A DNA stretch of 64,000 bases. It comes from Pseudomonas sp. (GTDB taxonomy: Bacteria > Pseudomonadota > Gammaproteobacteria > Pseudomonadales > Pseudomonadaceae). The position numbers were made by a program, and so were the translations under genes. This document shows positions 33,319 to 42,843 of the stretch, in pieces. The notes under the pieces are model-generated. The model worked only from the letters and a program-made list of their open reading frames with translations. It searched no databases and was not told the origin of the DNA. The stretch lies in the NCBI RefSeq assembly GCF_002796985.1, contig NZ_PEKX01000017.1, positions 1-64,000 of the forward strand. Reading direction: 5' to 3'. Within the stretch, counting starts at the first letter, position 1. Each line of letters opens with the position of its first letter.

Positions 33319-33993
33319 TCACGGCCGCTGGAGCAACTGCGCGTTGGCATTGATGAGCCCCTGCGCGACCTCCACCAGACCGTTGATGGCGAACTGCACG
33401 CCCATGCACACCAGCAGGAAGCCCATCAGCCGCGAGATGGCGTCGATGCCGGATTTCCCCGTGGCCTTCATGATCAGGTCCGAGGCGCGCAGGCAGCCCC
33501 AGAGGATCAGCGCTGTGCACAGGAAGATCAGCGGCGGGGCGACCAGCAGCACCCACGACGGGAAGCTGGTGCTGTGCTTGATGCTGGCTGAGGAGCTGAT
33601 GATCATCGCGATGGTGCCGGGCCCGGCCGTGCTGGGCATGGCCAGCGGGATGAAGGCGAAACTGGTGCGCTCGGGCATGTCTTCACGGGCGTCAGGGGAG
33701 GGCATGGGCGCGGGAAACAGCATGCGTCCGCCGATGATGCAGAGGATGCCGCCCCCGGCGACACGCAGGCCCGGAATCGAGATGCTGAATACCCCCATGA
33801 TGAACTCGCCGATGTAGTAGGTGAGCGTCATGATGATGAACACGTAGCAGGCGGTCAGCAGCGCCTGCTGGTTCTTTTCCTCGTGGCTGAAACCCTGCGA
33901 CAGGGCGAGGAACAGGGCCACCGTGGTCGGCGGATTGATCAGGGGCAGCAACGCGAGCAGCCCAAGTAGGATAGCGTCGAACAAACTGCTCAT
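33319..33993 (-). CDS. MarC-family integral membrane protein
   Basis: A 224-residue protein with six membrane helices and the MarC/NAAT signatures LLPLINPPTTVALFLAL near the start and PLAMPSTAGPGTIAMII in the middle. Family members were once linked to antibiotic resistance, but this is not well supported; some relatives transport amino acids. The ATG at 33993 is chosen because it opens directly into the first helix; a GTG 18 bp earlier is possible. It is divergent from the SulP gene and not in an operon. Confidence 0.88.
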   Translation of the reverse strand: MSSLFDAILLGLLALLPLINPPTTVALFLALSQGFSHEEKNQQALLTACYVFIIMTLTYYIGEFIMGVFSISIPGLRVAGGGILCIIGGRMLFPAPMPSPDAREDMPERTSFAFIPLAMPSTAGPGTIAMIISSSASIKHSTSFPSWVLLVAPPLIFLCTALILWGCLRASDLIMKATGKSGIDAISRLMGFLLVCMGVQFAINGLVEVAQGLINANAQLLQRP

Positions 33994-34169
33994 ATCGGCA
34001 CACTTCTCCACTGGCGGTTGCGGGGAAGTTTAGGTGCGAATTCGCCCCCGACGGAAAATCTGTCAGGGCGCGGTCGTCGCCGGCCGCGCGAGCGCTGATC
34101 TACGCTGCATGTCGAAAGGCCTGCCGTTTCGCGCGGCCTTTCGCCGTACCCGTCTGGAGCCATTTCCCG

Positions 34170-35897
34170 ATGTCCGATACCTCGCCGCGCCCCCGTTCCG
34201 GATTCGACTGGCAGCGCTGGCTGCCCGGTCTGGTCACCCTGCGCAATTACCAGGTGAGCTGGCTGCCCAAGGACCTGGCCGCCGGCCTGGTGCTGACCAC
34301 CATGCTGGTGCCGGTGGGCATCGCCTACGCCGAGGCTTCCGGCGTGCCGGGCATCTACGGGCTGTACGCGACCATCATCCCGCTGCTGGCCTACGCACTG
34401 TTCGGGCCCAGCCGGATTCTGGTGCTCGGCCCGGATTCGGCGCTGGCCGCGCCCATCCTCGCGGTGGTGGTGCAGTACGCGGCGAGCGATCCGCAGCGGG
34501 CCATCGCCATCGCCAGCCTGATGGCGCTGGTGTCCGGCGCGGTGTGCATGGTCGCCGGCCTGCTGCGCCTGGGTTTCATTACCGAGCTGCTGTCCAAGCC
34601 GATCCGCTACGGCTACATGAATGGCATTGCACTGACGGTGCTGATCAGCCAGTTGCCCAAGCTGTTCGGCCTCTCCGTCGACAGCCAGGGGCCGCTGCGC
34701 GATCTCGGGTCTCTGGGCCAGGCGTTGCTGGAAGGGCGTGCCAACTGGATGAGTTTCGCCGTGGGGGCGGGCAGTCTGGTGCTGATCCTCCTGCTCAAGC
34801 CCTACAAGCGCCTGCCGGGCATCCTCATCGCGGTGATCCTGGCGACGCTGGCGGTGAGTCTGTTCGATCTGAGCAGCCACGGCGTCAAGGTGTTGGGCCA
34901 GTTGCCGCAGGGGTTGCCGTCGTTCGCCTTCCCCTGGGTAACGGATATCGACCTGGTGGAAGTGGTGCTCGGCGGTGTCGCGGTGGCGCTGGTGTCCTTC
35001 GCCGATACCAGTGTGCTGTCGCGCACCTACGCGGCGCGGCTGAAGACCCCGGTGAACCCCAACCAGGAGATGTTCGGGCTGGGCGTGGCGAACCTCGCAT
35101 CCGGGCTGTTCCAGGGCATCCCCATCAGCAGCAGTTCCTCGCGCACGCCGGTGGCCGAGGCGGCCGGCTCGAAGACCCAGCTCACCGGCATCATCGGCGC
35201 GCTGGCGGTGACCCTGTTGTTGCTGGTGGCGCCCAACCTGATGCAGCACCTGCCTAACAGCGCGCTGGCCGCCGTGGTGATCGCCGCGGCGCTGGGGCTG
35301 TTCGAGTTCGCCGGCCTCAAACGCATCTTCCGTCTGCAACAGTGGGAGTTCTGGCTGTCCATCAGTTGCTTCGTCGGCGTGGCGGTGTTCGGCGCCATTC
35401 CGGGCATCTGCATCGCCGTGGCGATCTCGGTGATCGAGTTCCTCTGGGACGGCTGGCGGCCGCACCACGCCGTGCTTGGCCGGGTCGGCGGGGTGCGCGG
35501 CTATCACGACGTAACGCGTTATCCGAATGCCCGGCGCATCCCCGGCCTGGTGCTTCTGCGCTGGGATGCGCCGCTGTTCTTCGCCAACGCCGAACAGTTC
35601 CAGAACCAGGTGCTGGCGGCGCTGGATGAATCGCCTACGCCGGTGCAGCGCCTGGTGATCGCGGCGAGCCCGGTGACCAGCATCGACATCACTTCCGCCG
35701 ACATGCTCGCCGAACTGGACAAGGTGCTGGAGCAGCGCGGCGTCGAGCTGCAATTCGCCGAAATGAAGGACCCGGTGAAGGACAAGATGAAGCAGTTCGA
35801 GCTGTTCGAGGGCCTGGGCGAATCGGCCTTCCACCCGACCCTGGGCGCCGCCGTGGATGCCTACCTGGCGGATTCCGGGGTGGACTGGGAACCCTAG
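34170..35897 (+). CDS. SulP-family anion transporter with STAS domain
   Basis: A 575-residue transporter with about 11-12 membrane segments and a C-terminal STAS domain (~445-560: IPGLVLLRWDAPLFFANAEQF ... SPVTSIDITSADML). The N-terminal motif VGIAYAEASGVPGIYGLYA is typical of SulP/SLC26 proteins, which carry sulfate, bicarbonate or dicarboxylates. Substrate is not readable. Its TAG stop overlaps the stop of the converging DUF2955 gene in a shared CTAG. No carbonic anhydrase or sulfate assimilation gene adjoins it. Confidence 0.9.
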   Translation: MSDTSPRPRSGFDWQRWLPGLVTLRNYQVSWLPKDLAAGLVLTTMLVPVGIAYAEASGVPGIYGLYATIIPLLAYALFGPSRILVLGPDSALAAPILAVVVQYAASDPQRAIAIASLMALVSGAVCMVAGLLRLGFITELLSKPIRYGYMNGIALTVLISQLPKLFGLSVDSQGPLRDLGSLGQALLEGRANWMSFAVGAGSLVLILLLKPYKRLPGILIAVILATLAVSLFDLSSHGVKVLGQLPQGLPSFAFPWVTDIDLVEVVLGGVAVALVSFADTSVLSRTYAARLKTPVNPNQEMFGLGVANLASGLFQGIPISSSSSRTPVAEAAGSKTQLTGIIGALAVTLLLLVAPNLMQHLPNSALAAVVIAAALGLFEFAGLKRIFRLQQWEFWLSISCFVGVAVFGAIPGICIAVAISVIEFLWDGWRPHHAVLGRVGGVRGYHDVTRYPNARRIPGLVLLRWDAPLFFANAEQFQNQVLAALDESPTPVQRLVIAASPVTSIDITSADMLAELDKVLEQRGVELQFAEMKDPVKDKMKQFELFEGLGESAFHPTLGAAVDAYLADSGVDWEP

Positions 35898-36925
35898 GCC
35901 GTACGGGCCCGCGCGCGGCGGCCGTCGATCCAGATGAGCATGCCGCTGGCGTACAGCGACACCGCGAGGAATAACGCCATGCGGATGGCGAAGGCGCGGT
36001 AGACGTCCTGGCCGCCGGCGCTGTCCTGCACCGACTGGCCGAGCAGGATCAACATCGTGGTCAGGCAGCTCACCCAGTACGCCGGGCTCTTGCGCGTGGC
36101 CACCGCGGCATACAGGCGACGCCCTTGCCAGAGGGTGAACAGCAGCACCCAGAGGAAGAACATCCACAGGTGCACGAACAGGCTCAGGGCGCTCCAGACC
36201 AGGATCGCCAGCAAACCGGCCAGCAGGGTGGAGCCGATCAGCTCGCGGCTGGCATGGCGCGCACGGGTCTCTCCGGCCTGTTGCCCGAGGCTCACCGACT
36301 TCATGATCAGCGGCATGAAACGGTCCGGCGCGATCATCGCCAGCAGGAAGGCCGGCATCACGATCAGCACGGCGCGCAGGGCGATCCAGGCGGCGTCCTG
36401 CTCGCTGGGCAGCGGCGGCGCGGGAGGCGAGGGTGCATTGGCCGGCTCCGGGAACAGCGCATGGGCCACGGCGGTGCTCAGTACGGCCAGCAGCATGCCC
36501 TTCGCCAAGGCTTCGACCACCGACAGTGCGAGGGTGAAATCGCTGGTGCCCGCCGCCGCGATCATGGTCAGGCCGATCACCAGCAGGTTCGCCAGCAGGC
36601 CGTTGCCGCCGCGCAGGGTATAGCGGAATACGCCGTACAGGCCGACGCCCACCAGCAGCACGCCGCTGAGTGGCGCATGGCGCAGCAAGGGGATCAGCAG
36701 CAGGCCGATGCCGCAGCTCAGCAGCACCAGCACCGCCAGCGCTGGAGCCGCTTTCAGCGGCAGGGCCTGGGCGCGCATCGCCAGCAGGAGCACGGCAAGT
36801 ACCGGTGCAAGAAAGGGGATCGGCAGGCCGATGCCGTAACTGGCTGCCAGGCACAGGGCGACGCCCCAGGCCAGGCGCAGCGCGCGCCGCCGGCGCAACT
36901 CGACGGGGGACAGCTCAATAGGCAT
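35894..36925 (-). CDS. DUF2955 (FUSC-type) inner-membrane efflux component
   Basis: A 343-residue protein of the DUF2955 family, related to the FUSC/AaeB efflux proteins for aromatic acids. Two blocks of about five short hydrophobic helices are visible (residues ~18-155 and ~190-335) around a hydrophilic linker. Its start lies 11 bp inside the upstream HlyD gene, so the two are tightly coupled. With the HlyD adaptor and NodT-type channel it makes a complete three-part exporter. Confidence 0.85.
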   Translation of the reverse strand: MPIELSPVELRRRRALRLAWGVALCLAASYGIGLPIPFLAPVLAVLLLAMRAQALPLKAAPALAVLVLLSCGIGLLLIPLLRHAPLSGVLLVGVGLYGVFRYTLRGGNGLLANLLVIGLTMIAAAGTSDFTLALSVVEALAKGMLLAVLSTAVAHALFPEPANAPSPPAPPLPSEQDAAWIALRAVLIVMPAFLLAMIAPDRFMPLIMKSVSLGQQAGETRARHASRELIGSTLLAGLLAILVWSALSLFVHLWMFFLWVLLFTLWQGRRLYAAVATRKSPAYWVSCLTTMLILLGQSVQDSAGGQDVYRAFAIRMALFLAVSLYASGMLIWIDGRRARARTA

Positions 36926-38039
36926 ACGAGAGCCAGCTCATCAGCCACATGAACACGCGGCCGAGCAGGTTCAGCGGGTTGCCTTCGCTGGGCAGCGCCA
37001 TGACCTCGGCCTGGCCGCCCACGCGCAGGCCGGCGGCACTTTCCAACTGGTCGCGATCCAGCTCGACTATCACCGGGAAGCGCTGCGCCGAACGCAGCCA
37101 TTCGCGGCTGTTCTGCACCGTCGGCAGTGAGCCGGGCGGGGTGCTCTGGCCGACGCTGACGCCGTAACCGATGCTGCGGATGCGCCCCTTGAGCAGCTCG
37201 CCGGGCAGTGAGTCGAGTACCACCAGCACCGGTGTGCCGTTGCGCAGGTGGCCGAGGTTGTTTTCGGTCATGTCGGCGCTGATCCACAGGTCGTGGATGG
37301 CGATCAGCGTCATCACCGGGCTGCCGGGGCCAACGTAGTGGCCAACGTCGGTGCGCAGGTCAGTGATCAGCCCGTCGGAATCAGCGCGCACGGTGGTTCG
37401 GGCGAGATCCAGGCGAGCCTTGGCAACGTTGGCCGTGGCGCTGCGCAACTGGGCGTTGTCTTCATCCTGGCCGCCTTGCTGCTCGCGGGCGCGTTCGACC
37501 TCGGCGCGGGCCGCCGCCACCTGGCTGGCCGCCTGTTCGCGGGTGGCCTGGGCGTTTTCCAGGCGGCGCACGGAGACGGTGCCGGGGTCTTCCTGATAGA
37601 GCCGTTGCAGGCGCTCGGCGTCCTGCCGGGCCTTGCGTTCGTTGGCCTGTGCCGCTGCCAGCGAGGCCTGGGCGGAGTCGATGCCGGCGGTGCTCGCGCC
37701 GATCTGCCGGCGCACCGTGTCCAGGTCCGCCTCGGCGCGCTGCAAGGCGATGCGGTATTGCTCCTGGTCCAATTCGAAGAGCACGTCGCCCTTGCGCACT
37801 TCCTGGTTGTTGCCCACCGCCACGCGCTTCACCGAGCCGGCCACCTCGGCGCTCACCGGCACCACGTAGGCCTGCAGCCGCGCCTGTTGGGTGTAGGGCG
37901 TGAAACGGTCGGCGAGCAGGTACCAGGCCAGGCTGACGACGATCAGCAGCAAGACCACGCGCATGCCGCGATCCGGCGCGGATTTACCCGGGGCCGGGAG
38001 GGTGGGTGGTGCCGGCGGCGTAGCGGGGGCGTCGCTCAT
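36915..38039 (-). CDS. HlyD/EmrA-type membrane-fusion protein
   Basis: A 374-residue adaptor: a proline-rich cytoplasmic N-terminus, one membrane helix (residues ~28-43, VVLLLIVVSLAWYLLA), lipoyl half VAVGNNQEVRKGDVLFELD, a long coiled-coil hairpin (~85-210), the second half TTVRADSDGLITDLRTDVG and a beta-barrel. It belongs to the EmrA/AaeA type. The ATG overlaps the outer-membrane factor stop by 4 bp, and the DUF2955 gene starts inside its 3' end. It bridges inner and outer membrane parts of the exporter. Confidence 0.9.
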   Translation of the reverse strand: MSDAPATPPAPPTLPAPGKSAPDRGMRVVLLLIVVSLAWYLLADRFTPYTQQARLQAYVVPVSAEVAGSVKRVAVGNNQEVRKGDVLFELDQEQYRIALQRAEADLDTVRRQIGASTAGIDSAQASLAAAQANERKARQDAERLQRLYQEDPGTVSVRRLENAQATREQAASQVAAARAEVERAREQQGGQDEDNAQLRSATANVAKARLDLARTTVRADSDGLITDLRTDVGHYVGPGSPVMTLIAIHDLWISADMTENNLGHLRNGTPVLVVLDSLPGELLKGRIRSIGYGVSVGQSTPPGSLPTVQNSREWLRSAQRFPVIVELDRDQLESAAGLRVGGQAEVMALPSEGNPLNLLGRVFMWLMSWLSYAY

Positions 38040-39556
38040 TTCGGGCTTCCTTGTTCCTTGGCGGTTGGGGCGGGCTCGTCGAGCAGGTCGCCCCAGTCGG
38101 TACGTTGTTGCATCTGTTGCCGGGTGGCGGAGTCGACGGGTGTGCGCTGGTCGTCCCAGCCACCGCCGAGGGCCTTGTACAGCGCCACCAGGCTGCTGAC
38201 CGCATTGCCGCGGCTGACCAGGTAGCCGTCCTGCTGTTGCAGCAGCAGTTGCTGGGCGTCGAGTACGCGCTGGAAGTCGGCGAATCCTTCGCGGTACTGC
38301 GAGCTGGCCAGGCTCAGCGAGCGCTGCGCCGCCTGCGAGGCCTGCTCGCGGATGCCGGCGCTCTGCAGCGAGCGCACCAGCCCACTGGCGGCATCGTCGG
38401 CTTCCCGCGCGGCGTTGCGCACATCCTGCTGATACAGCTCGATCAGTTGCTGCAGGCGCGCGTCTTCCACGCGCACGGCGTTCTTGCGCCGACCGTAGTC
38501 AAAGGGGTTCCAGATCAGGCTCGGGCCGGCGGCGAGGTTGAAGCTGTCGGGCAGGTTGCTGGCCGAGACGAAGCTCCAGCCGAGACTGCCGATCAGGCTC
38601 AACGACGGGTACAGGTCGGCCTCGGCGACACCCACCAGCGCCGACTGCGCCGCTACCGCCTGCTCGGCGGCGCGGATGTCCGGGCGGCGCTGCAGCAGGC
38701 TGGCCGGCACATCCTGGAGGATTGCGCCATCGGGCATCGGTAACTGGCCGTGTCGTGCAAGCAGCTCCGGCATCTCGCCCGGCGGCCGGCCGAGGAGGGC
38801 GCAGAGGATGTTGCGCAGGGCGTTCACCTGGTTCTCGAACTCGGGGATGGTCGCCAGGGTCGCCAGGTATTGGGTGCGTGCCTGCTGCCAGTCCAATTCG
38901 TCGTTCTCGCCGTGGCGGAACAGCCGCTCGGTAATCTGCAGGCTGCGCTCCTGGCGCTTGGCGTTTTCGCGGGCGATGTCCAGGCGCGCCTCGGCAGTGC
39001 GCAGGCCGAAGTAGGTGTCGGCGACCTGCGCGCGCAGTAGCACCAGGGCATCGGCATAGTTGGCTTCGGAGGCGAAGTACACGGCATCAGCGGACTCGAT
39101 GGCGCGGCTGAAGCGGCCCCAGAAGTCGATCTCCCAACCGATGTCGAAACCGGCGCTGGATTGCCAGAACACCGAGTCTCGCGCACTGGCGGCGCCGTGC
39201 TGGTTCTGCTTGAGGTAGAGGCTGTCCGCACTGATCTGCTGCAACTGCGGGTAGCGCCCGGTCTCGGCGATCGCCAGTTGCGCACGCGCTTCGGCGATGC
39301 GCAGGCCGGCTACGCGCAGGCTGGTGTTGTGTGCGTCGGCCTCGGCGATCAGCGCGTCCAGGGTCGGGTCGGCGAACACGGCCCACCAGCGGCTGAAGTC
39401 CGGCGCAGCCTCCCTGTGGCCAGCCTGGTCCAGCAGCGGCGTGCTCCAGTCGTTCAGCCACGGGGTCTGCGGCCGCTGGAAGTCCGGGCCGACCTGGGTG
39501 CATCCGCCCAGCAGGGCGGCAAGGGCAAGGGTGCAGCGGCCGACGCGCTTTGGCAT
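38036..39556 (-). CDS. Outer-membrane efflux lipoprotein, NodT family
   Basis: A 506-residue outer-membrane factor with lipobox LLGGC (Cys 19) followed by TQVGPDF, and the TolC-type repeats (SLRVAGLRIAEARAQLAIAE; RRPDIRAAEQAV; DVRNAAREADDAASGLV). It starts 2 bp after the AI-2E-family gene ends and overlaps the HlyD gene by 4 bp. It is distinct from the outer-membrane factor at 3203, so each exporter in the window carries its own channel. Confidence 0.92.
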   Translation of the reverse strand: MPKRVGRCTLALAALLGGCTQVGPDFQRPQTPWLNDWSTPLLDQAGHREAAPDFSRWWAVFADPTLDALIAEADAHNTSLRVAGLRIAEARAQLAIAETGRYPQLQQISADSLYLKQNQHGAASARDSVFWQSSAGFDIGWEIDFWGRFSRAIESADAVYFASEANYADALVLLRAQVADTYFGLRTAEARLDIARENAKRQERSLQITERLFRHGENDELDWQQARTQYLATLATIPEFENQVNALRNILCALLGRPPGEMPELLARHGQLPMPDGAILQDVPASLLQRRPDIRAAEQAVAAQSALVGVAEADLYPSLSLIGSLGWSFVSASNLPDSFNLAAGPSLIWNPFDYGRRKNAVRVEDARLQQLIELYQQDVRNAAREADDAASGLVRSLQSAGIREQASQAAQRSLSLASSQYREGFADFQRVLDAQQLLLQQQDGYLVSRGNAVSSLVALYKALGGGWDDQRTPVDSATRQQMQQRTDWGDLLDEPAPTAKEQGSPK

Positions 39557-39558
39557 GG

Positions 39559-40668
39559 CTAACCCTGTTCGGACGGTTTGGCGGGGCTGTCCAGCTTCGG
39601 CACCTGCTGGTCGACCCATTGCCAGAACAGCTTGTAGGTCACCGCGAGGATCACCGGACCGATGAACAGGCCGATGATGCCCTTGACCACCATGCCGCCC
39701 AGGGCGCCGATCAGCACCACCGGCATCGGCACATCGACGCCGCGCCCCAGCAGCAGCGGCTTGAGTACGTTGTCGACGAGGCCGGCGACGAAGATGTAGA
39801 TGGCGAACACGATGGTCGTGCCGGTGAAGCCCTCGGTGCTCAGCACATAGATGATCACCGGCAGGGTGACCAGGCTCGCCGGGGCCTGGGCGATCCCCAG
39901 CACGAGGACGATCAGCGCCAGAATCCCCGCGCCCGGCACGCCCTTGAGCACGAAGCCGATGCCGATCAGCAGCATCTGGATGAAGGCGATGCCGATCACG
40001 CCGACGGCAACCGCGCGGATGGTAGAGGTGCACAGTGCGGAGATATGCAGGCCGCGTTCGGCTCCGGAAATCCGCATGGCGATGCGCTGCGCGGCGATGG
40101 TGCCCATGTCGCCAAAGGCCATGATGATGCCGGAGATGATGATCGCGCCGATGAACAGCAGGAATGCGCCGCCGGCGCTGGCGGCGGCGCCCAGCAGCAT
40201 ACGCCCGGCGTCCTTGATGTTGGGCATCAGGCCGCGCAGTACGTCGCTCAGACTGTTGGAGGCGGCCAGCCAGTAGTCATAGACGCGCGGGCCGATCAGC
40301 GGCCATTCGGCCACCGAGGGCGCGGGCGCCGGTACGCTCAAGGTGCCGCTCTTGAGCACAGCGCCGACGCTGTCGACGGAGTCGGCGATGGACGTCGCCA
40401 TCAGGTAGATCGGTGCTATCAGGACCAGCAGGATGACGAGCACGATCAGCGTCGCCGCGTGGCCATCCTTCAGCCCGGTGCGCGCCTTGACCCAGCGCAG
40501 CACCGGATAAAGGGTCACGGCGAGGATGACCGACCAGAGCATCAGCTCCAGGAACGGCCGGAACACCTCGAACGAGAAGAGTACCAGGGCGGCAATCACC
40601 CCCGCCTTGATGAGAATGTCGAGCATGCCCTGGGACAGGGCGCCGTCGAGCTTGAAGCCTGGTTGCAT
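39559..40668 (-). CDS. AI-2E-family (PerM/YdiK) membrane protein
   Basis: A 369-residue protein of the AI-2E transporter family. It has N-terminal helices (GVIAALVLFSFEVFRPFLELMLW...), an extended hydrophilic region around residues 90-140, and a C-terminal run of helices with the family's PVVLIGALGGMVVKGIIGLFIGPVILA. The family name is historical; many members are thought to be sodium/proton exchangers or efflux proteins. A strong GGAGGAAACC site sets the start at 40668. It lies between the CPA2 antiporter and the efflux genes in one operon. Confidence 0.87.
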   Translation of the reverse strand: MQPGFKLDGALSQGMLDILIKAGVIAALVLFSFEVFRPFLELMLWSVILAVTLYPVLRWVKARTGLKDGHAATLIVLVILLVLIAPIYLMATSIADSVDSVGAVLKSGTLSVPAPAPSVAEWPLIGPRVYDYWLAASNSLSDVLRGLMPNIKDAGRMLLGAAASAGGAFLLFIGAIIISGIIMAFGDMGTIAAQRIAMRISGAERGLHISALCTSTIRAVAVGVIGIAFIQMLLIGIGFVLKGVPGAGILALIVLVLGIAQAPASLVTLPVIIYVLSTEGFTGTTIVFAIYIFVAGLVDNVLKPLLLGRGVDVPMPVVLIGALGGMVVKGIIGLFIGPVILAVTYKLFWQWVDQQVPKLDSPAKPSEQG

Positions 40669-40690
40669 GGTTTCCTCCGGATCGGCCGTG

Positions 40691-42520
40691 TCAGGTCGGG
40701 CGATCATTGCCCGGCTGGGCGCTAGGGGTGGGCTGTTCGGTGGGCGGTTCCTGGATGGATGGGCTGACGCCGGCGAGGGTGTCGCCGGCATCGTTGAAAC
40801 GGCCGTTCGGCTCGTCGTCACGGCCCTGCCGGTGCAGGTCCAGCAGCGACTGCACTTCCTGCTGCTGATAGCGGCGTACCCAGGCAGCGGCCTGTTCCTC
40901 GCTCACGCCCAGCTCGATGAAGGCGCGGCGGCCCATCTCAAGGCTGGAATGGAAGGTTTCACGGACCGGGTTGGCGCCGCGGTCGAGCAACTGCAGGGCC
41001 TGCTGGCGGTCGAGCGCGCGGGCGATTACCCGCGTCTGCGGATAGAGGCGCGCGAGGGCGTCCACGGTGTTCAGGTTGATCTGCGGGTCATCGGTGGCGA
41101 CGATCACCAGCTCGGCCTCGCCGACCTTGGCGGCGTGGAGGATTTCCGGGCGCGTCGGGTCGCCGTAATAGATGGGCACGCGGCCATCCTTGCGCTGGCG
41201 GACCAGGGCATCCATCGAGGTATCCAGCGCCACCACCGGCACGCCCTGGGCGTGCAGCAGGTTGGCAACGACTCGCCCCATGCGGCCCATACCGGCGATC
41301 ACTACCTTGGGTTGGTCATCCACTTCGGGTGGCTCCTCGGGTACGACCGTGGGCGTGCTGTCGCCACGCAGTTGGCGGGCCAGCGCCATCATCACCAGCG
41401 GCACCACCGCCATCGACAAGGTGATGGCCAGCACCAGCAGGTCGTGGACTCGCTGGTCCAGCAACCGGTGGTCGAGGGCGAGCTGGAAGACCACGAAGGC
41501 GAACTCGCCACCGGAGGCCAGTACCACGCCCAGGCAGATCGCCTCGGCGCGATTCAAACCACCCGAGAAACGCCCCAGGCCGAACAGCAGCGGCAGCTTG
41601 ATCCCCACCAGCAGGACGGTCAGCCCCAGCACCAGAAGCGGGGCTTCGAGCAGCAGGCTGAGGTCGGCCGTCATGCCCACACCAACGAAGAACAACCCGA
41701 GCAGCAAACCCTTGAGCGGCTCGATCTGCGACTCCAGCTCGTGGCGGAACGGCGACTCGGCCATCAGCATGCCGGCCAGAAACGCGCCTAGCGCCATGGA
41801 TACGCCTACATGCTCCATCACCCACGCGGTACCCAGGACCACCAGCAGCGCGGTGGCGGTAGACAGTTCGCGCAACCCCGAGCCGACAGCCCAGGTGAAC
41901 ACCGGGCGCAACAGATAACGCCCGCCGACGATGACCACGCCGATGCCGACAGCGACGGTCAGCAAGGGGCGTATGCCCTCGTTGGAAGGGTCGCCACTGC
42001 CCGCCAGCAAGGGCACCACGGCGATCAGCGGAATGGCGGCGATGTCCTGGAACAGCAGGATGGCCACTGCCAGCCGGCCGTGGGGCTTGCCCAGGTCCTT
42101 GCGTTCGGCCAGCACCTGCAAGCCGAAGGCGGTAGAGGAGAGCGCCAGGCCCACGCCCAGTACCACGGCTGCGCCCGGCGACTGGCCGAATAGCAGGTAG
42201 GCGATCAGGCCCAGAATGAGTGCGGTCAGCCCGACTTGCAGCGAACCCACCCCGAACAGTGAGCGGCGCATCATCCACAGGCGGCGTGGGGAAAGCTCCA
42301 GGCCGATGATGAACAGCAGCATCACCACGCCCATTTCAGAAAGGCGGCTGACGTTTTCCGGATGACTGACCAGGCCCAGCACGGACGGGCCGATCAGGAT
42401 GCCGGCCAATAGATAGCCCGGCACGGCGCCCAGCTTCAGGCGTTGTGCCAGGGGGACGAGTATGACGACCGTCAGCAGGAAAATTACCGTCGCCTGCAGC
42501 AGGCTCCCGTCATTTGGCAT
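40691..42520 (-). CDS. CPA2-type cation:proton antiporter with RCK (TrkA-N) domain
   Basis: A 609-residue protein of the KefB/KefC/YbaL group. About 12 membrane helices (residues ~8-385) contain GLALSSTAFGLQVLAERKDLGKPHGRLAVAILLFQDIAAIPLI, followed in order by a linker and a TrkA-N domain with the Rossmann motif GMGRMG (~412-417) and ALDTS. It exchanges K+ or Na+ for protons; the RCK domain suggests gating by a nucleotide or glutathione adduct. A Kef-type ancillary flavoprotein gene is not adjacent. It heads the operon that continues with AI-2E and efflux genes down to 35894. Confidence 0.9.
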   Translation of the reverse strand: MPNDGSLLQATVIFLLTVVILVPLAQRLKLGAVPGYLLAGILIGPSVLGLVSHPENVSRLSEMGVVMLLFIIGLELSPRRLWMMRRSLFGVGSLQVGLTALILGLIAYLLFGQSPGAAVVLGVGLALSSTAFGLQVLAERKDLGKPHGRLAVAILLFQDIAAIPLIAVVPLLAGSGDPSNEGIRPLLTVAVGIGVVIVGGRYLLRPVFTWAVGSGLRELSTATALLVVLGTAWVMEHVGVSMALGAFLAGMLMAESPFRHELESQIEPLKGLLLGLFFVGVGMTADLSLLLEAPLLVLGLTVLLVGIKLPLLFGLGRFSGGLNRAEAICLGVVLASGGEFAFVVFQLALDHRLLDQRVHDLLVLAITLSMAVVPLVMMALARQLRGDSTPTVVPEEPPEVDDQPKVVIAGMGRMGRVVANLLHAQGVPVVALDTSMDALVRQRKDGRVPIYYGDPTRPEILHAAKVGEAELVIVATDDPQINLNTVDALARLYPQTRVIARALDRQQALQLLDRGANPVRETFHSSLEMGRRAFIELGVSEEQAAAWVRRYQQQEVQSLLDLHRQGRDDEPNGRFNDAGDTLAGVSPSIQEPPTEQPTPSAQPGNDRPT

Positions 42521-42843
42521 TCATCAGCCCTCTTGTGGTTCCTTGCGGGCTCATTGCCCTGTCGATACTTCCCGGCGTTAGCGAACGCGGGGGCTTCCCG
42601 GCTGCCACCGGCACCCCGGGCCTGCCTGGCTTCCTGAAGGCAAGAGAACAGGGACGGGTGCCGCGCCGCTCACGCATTCGCCTCGCGGAGGCGCTTTCTC
42701 CGCGAGGGCAGTCGCTGGGGGCAACGTGAAATGGAGTATGGGTGATCCGTGGCTTTTTGCCGGCCGGCGAGCTTAAGCGCGGAAGACCCGTCGCGAAATA
42801 CAACGCCAGCAGATTCAAATACTTACGAGGGCAACGCGCGAAG
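42521..42843. other. Gene-free region with a strong hairpin
   Basis: No credible gene is seen between the CPA2 gene start and the end of the frameshifted gene. A 9-bp stem CTCGCGGAG / CTCCGCGAG with a 7-nt loop lies at 42682-42706, and a weaker inverted repeat GGCGTTAGCGAACGC lies near 42573-42590. Neither has a T tract. The CPA2 operon promoter should lie here. Confidence 0.5.

Noticed and set aside
33990..36854. A 954-codon minus-strand frame spanning the SulP gene
   Set aside because: It crosses SulP and DUF2955 genes in a non-coding phase and has low-complexity Gln/Arg/His content.
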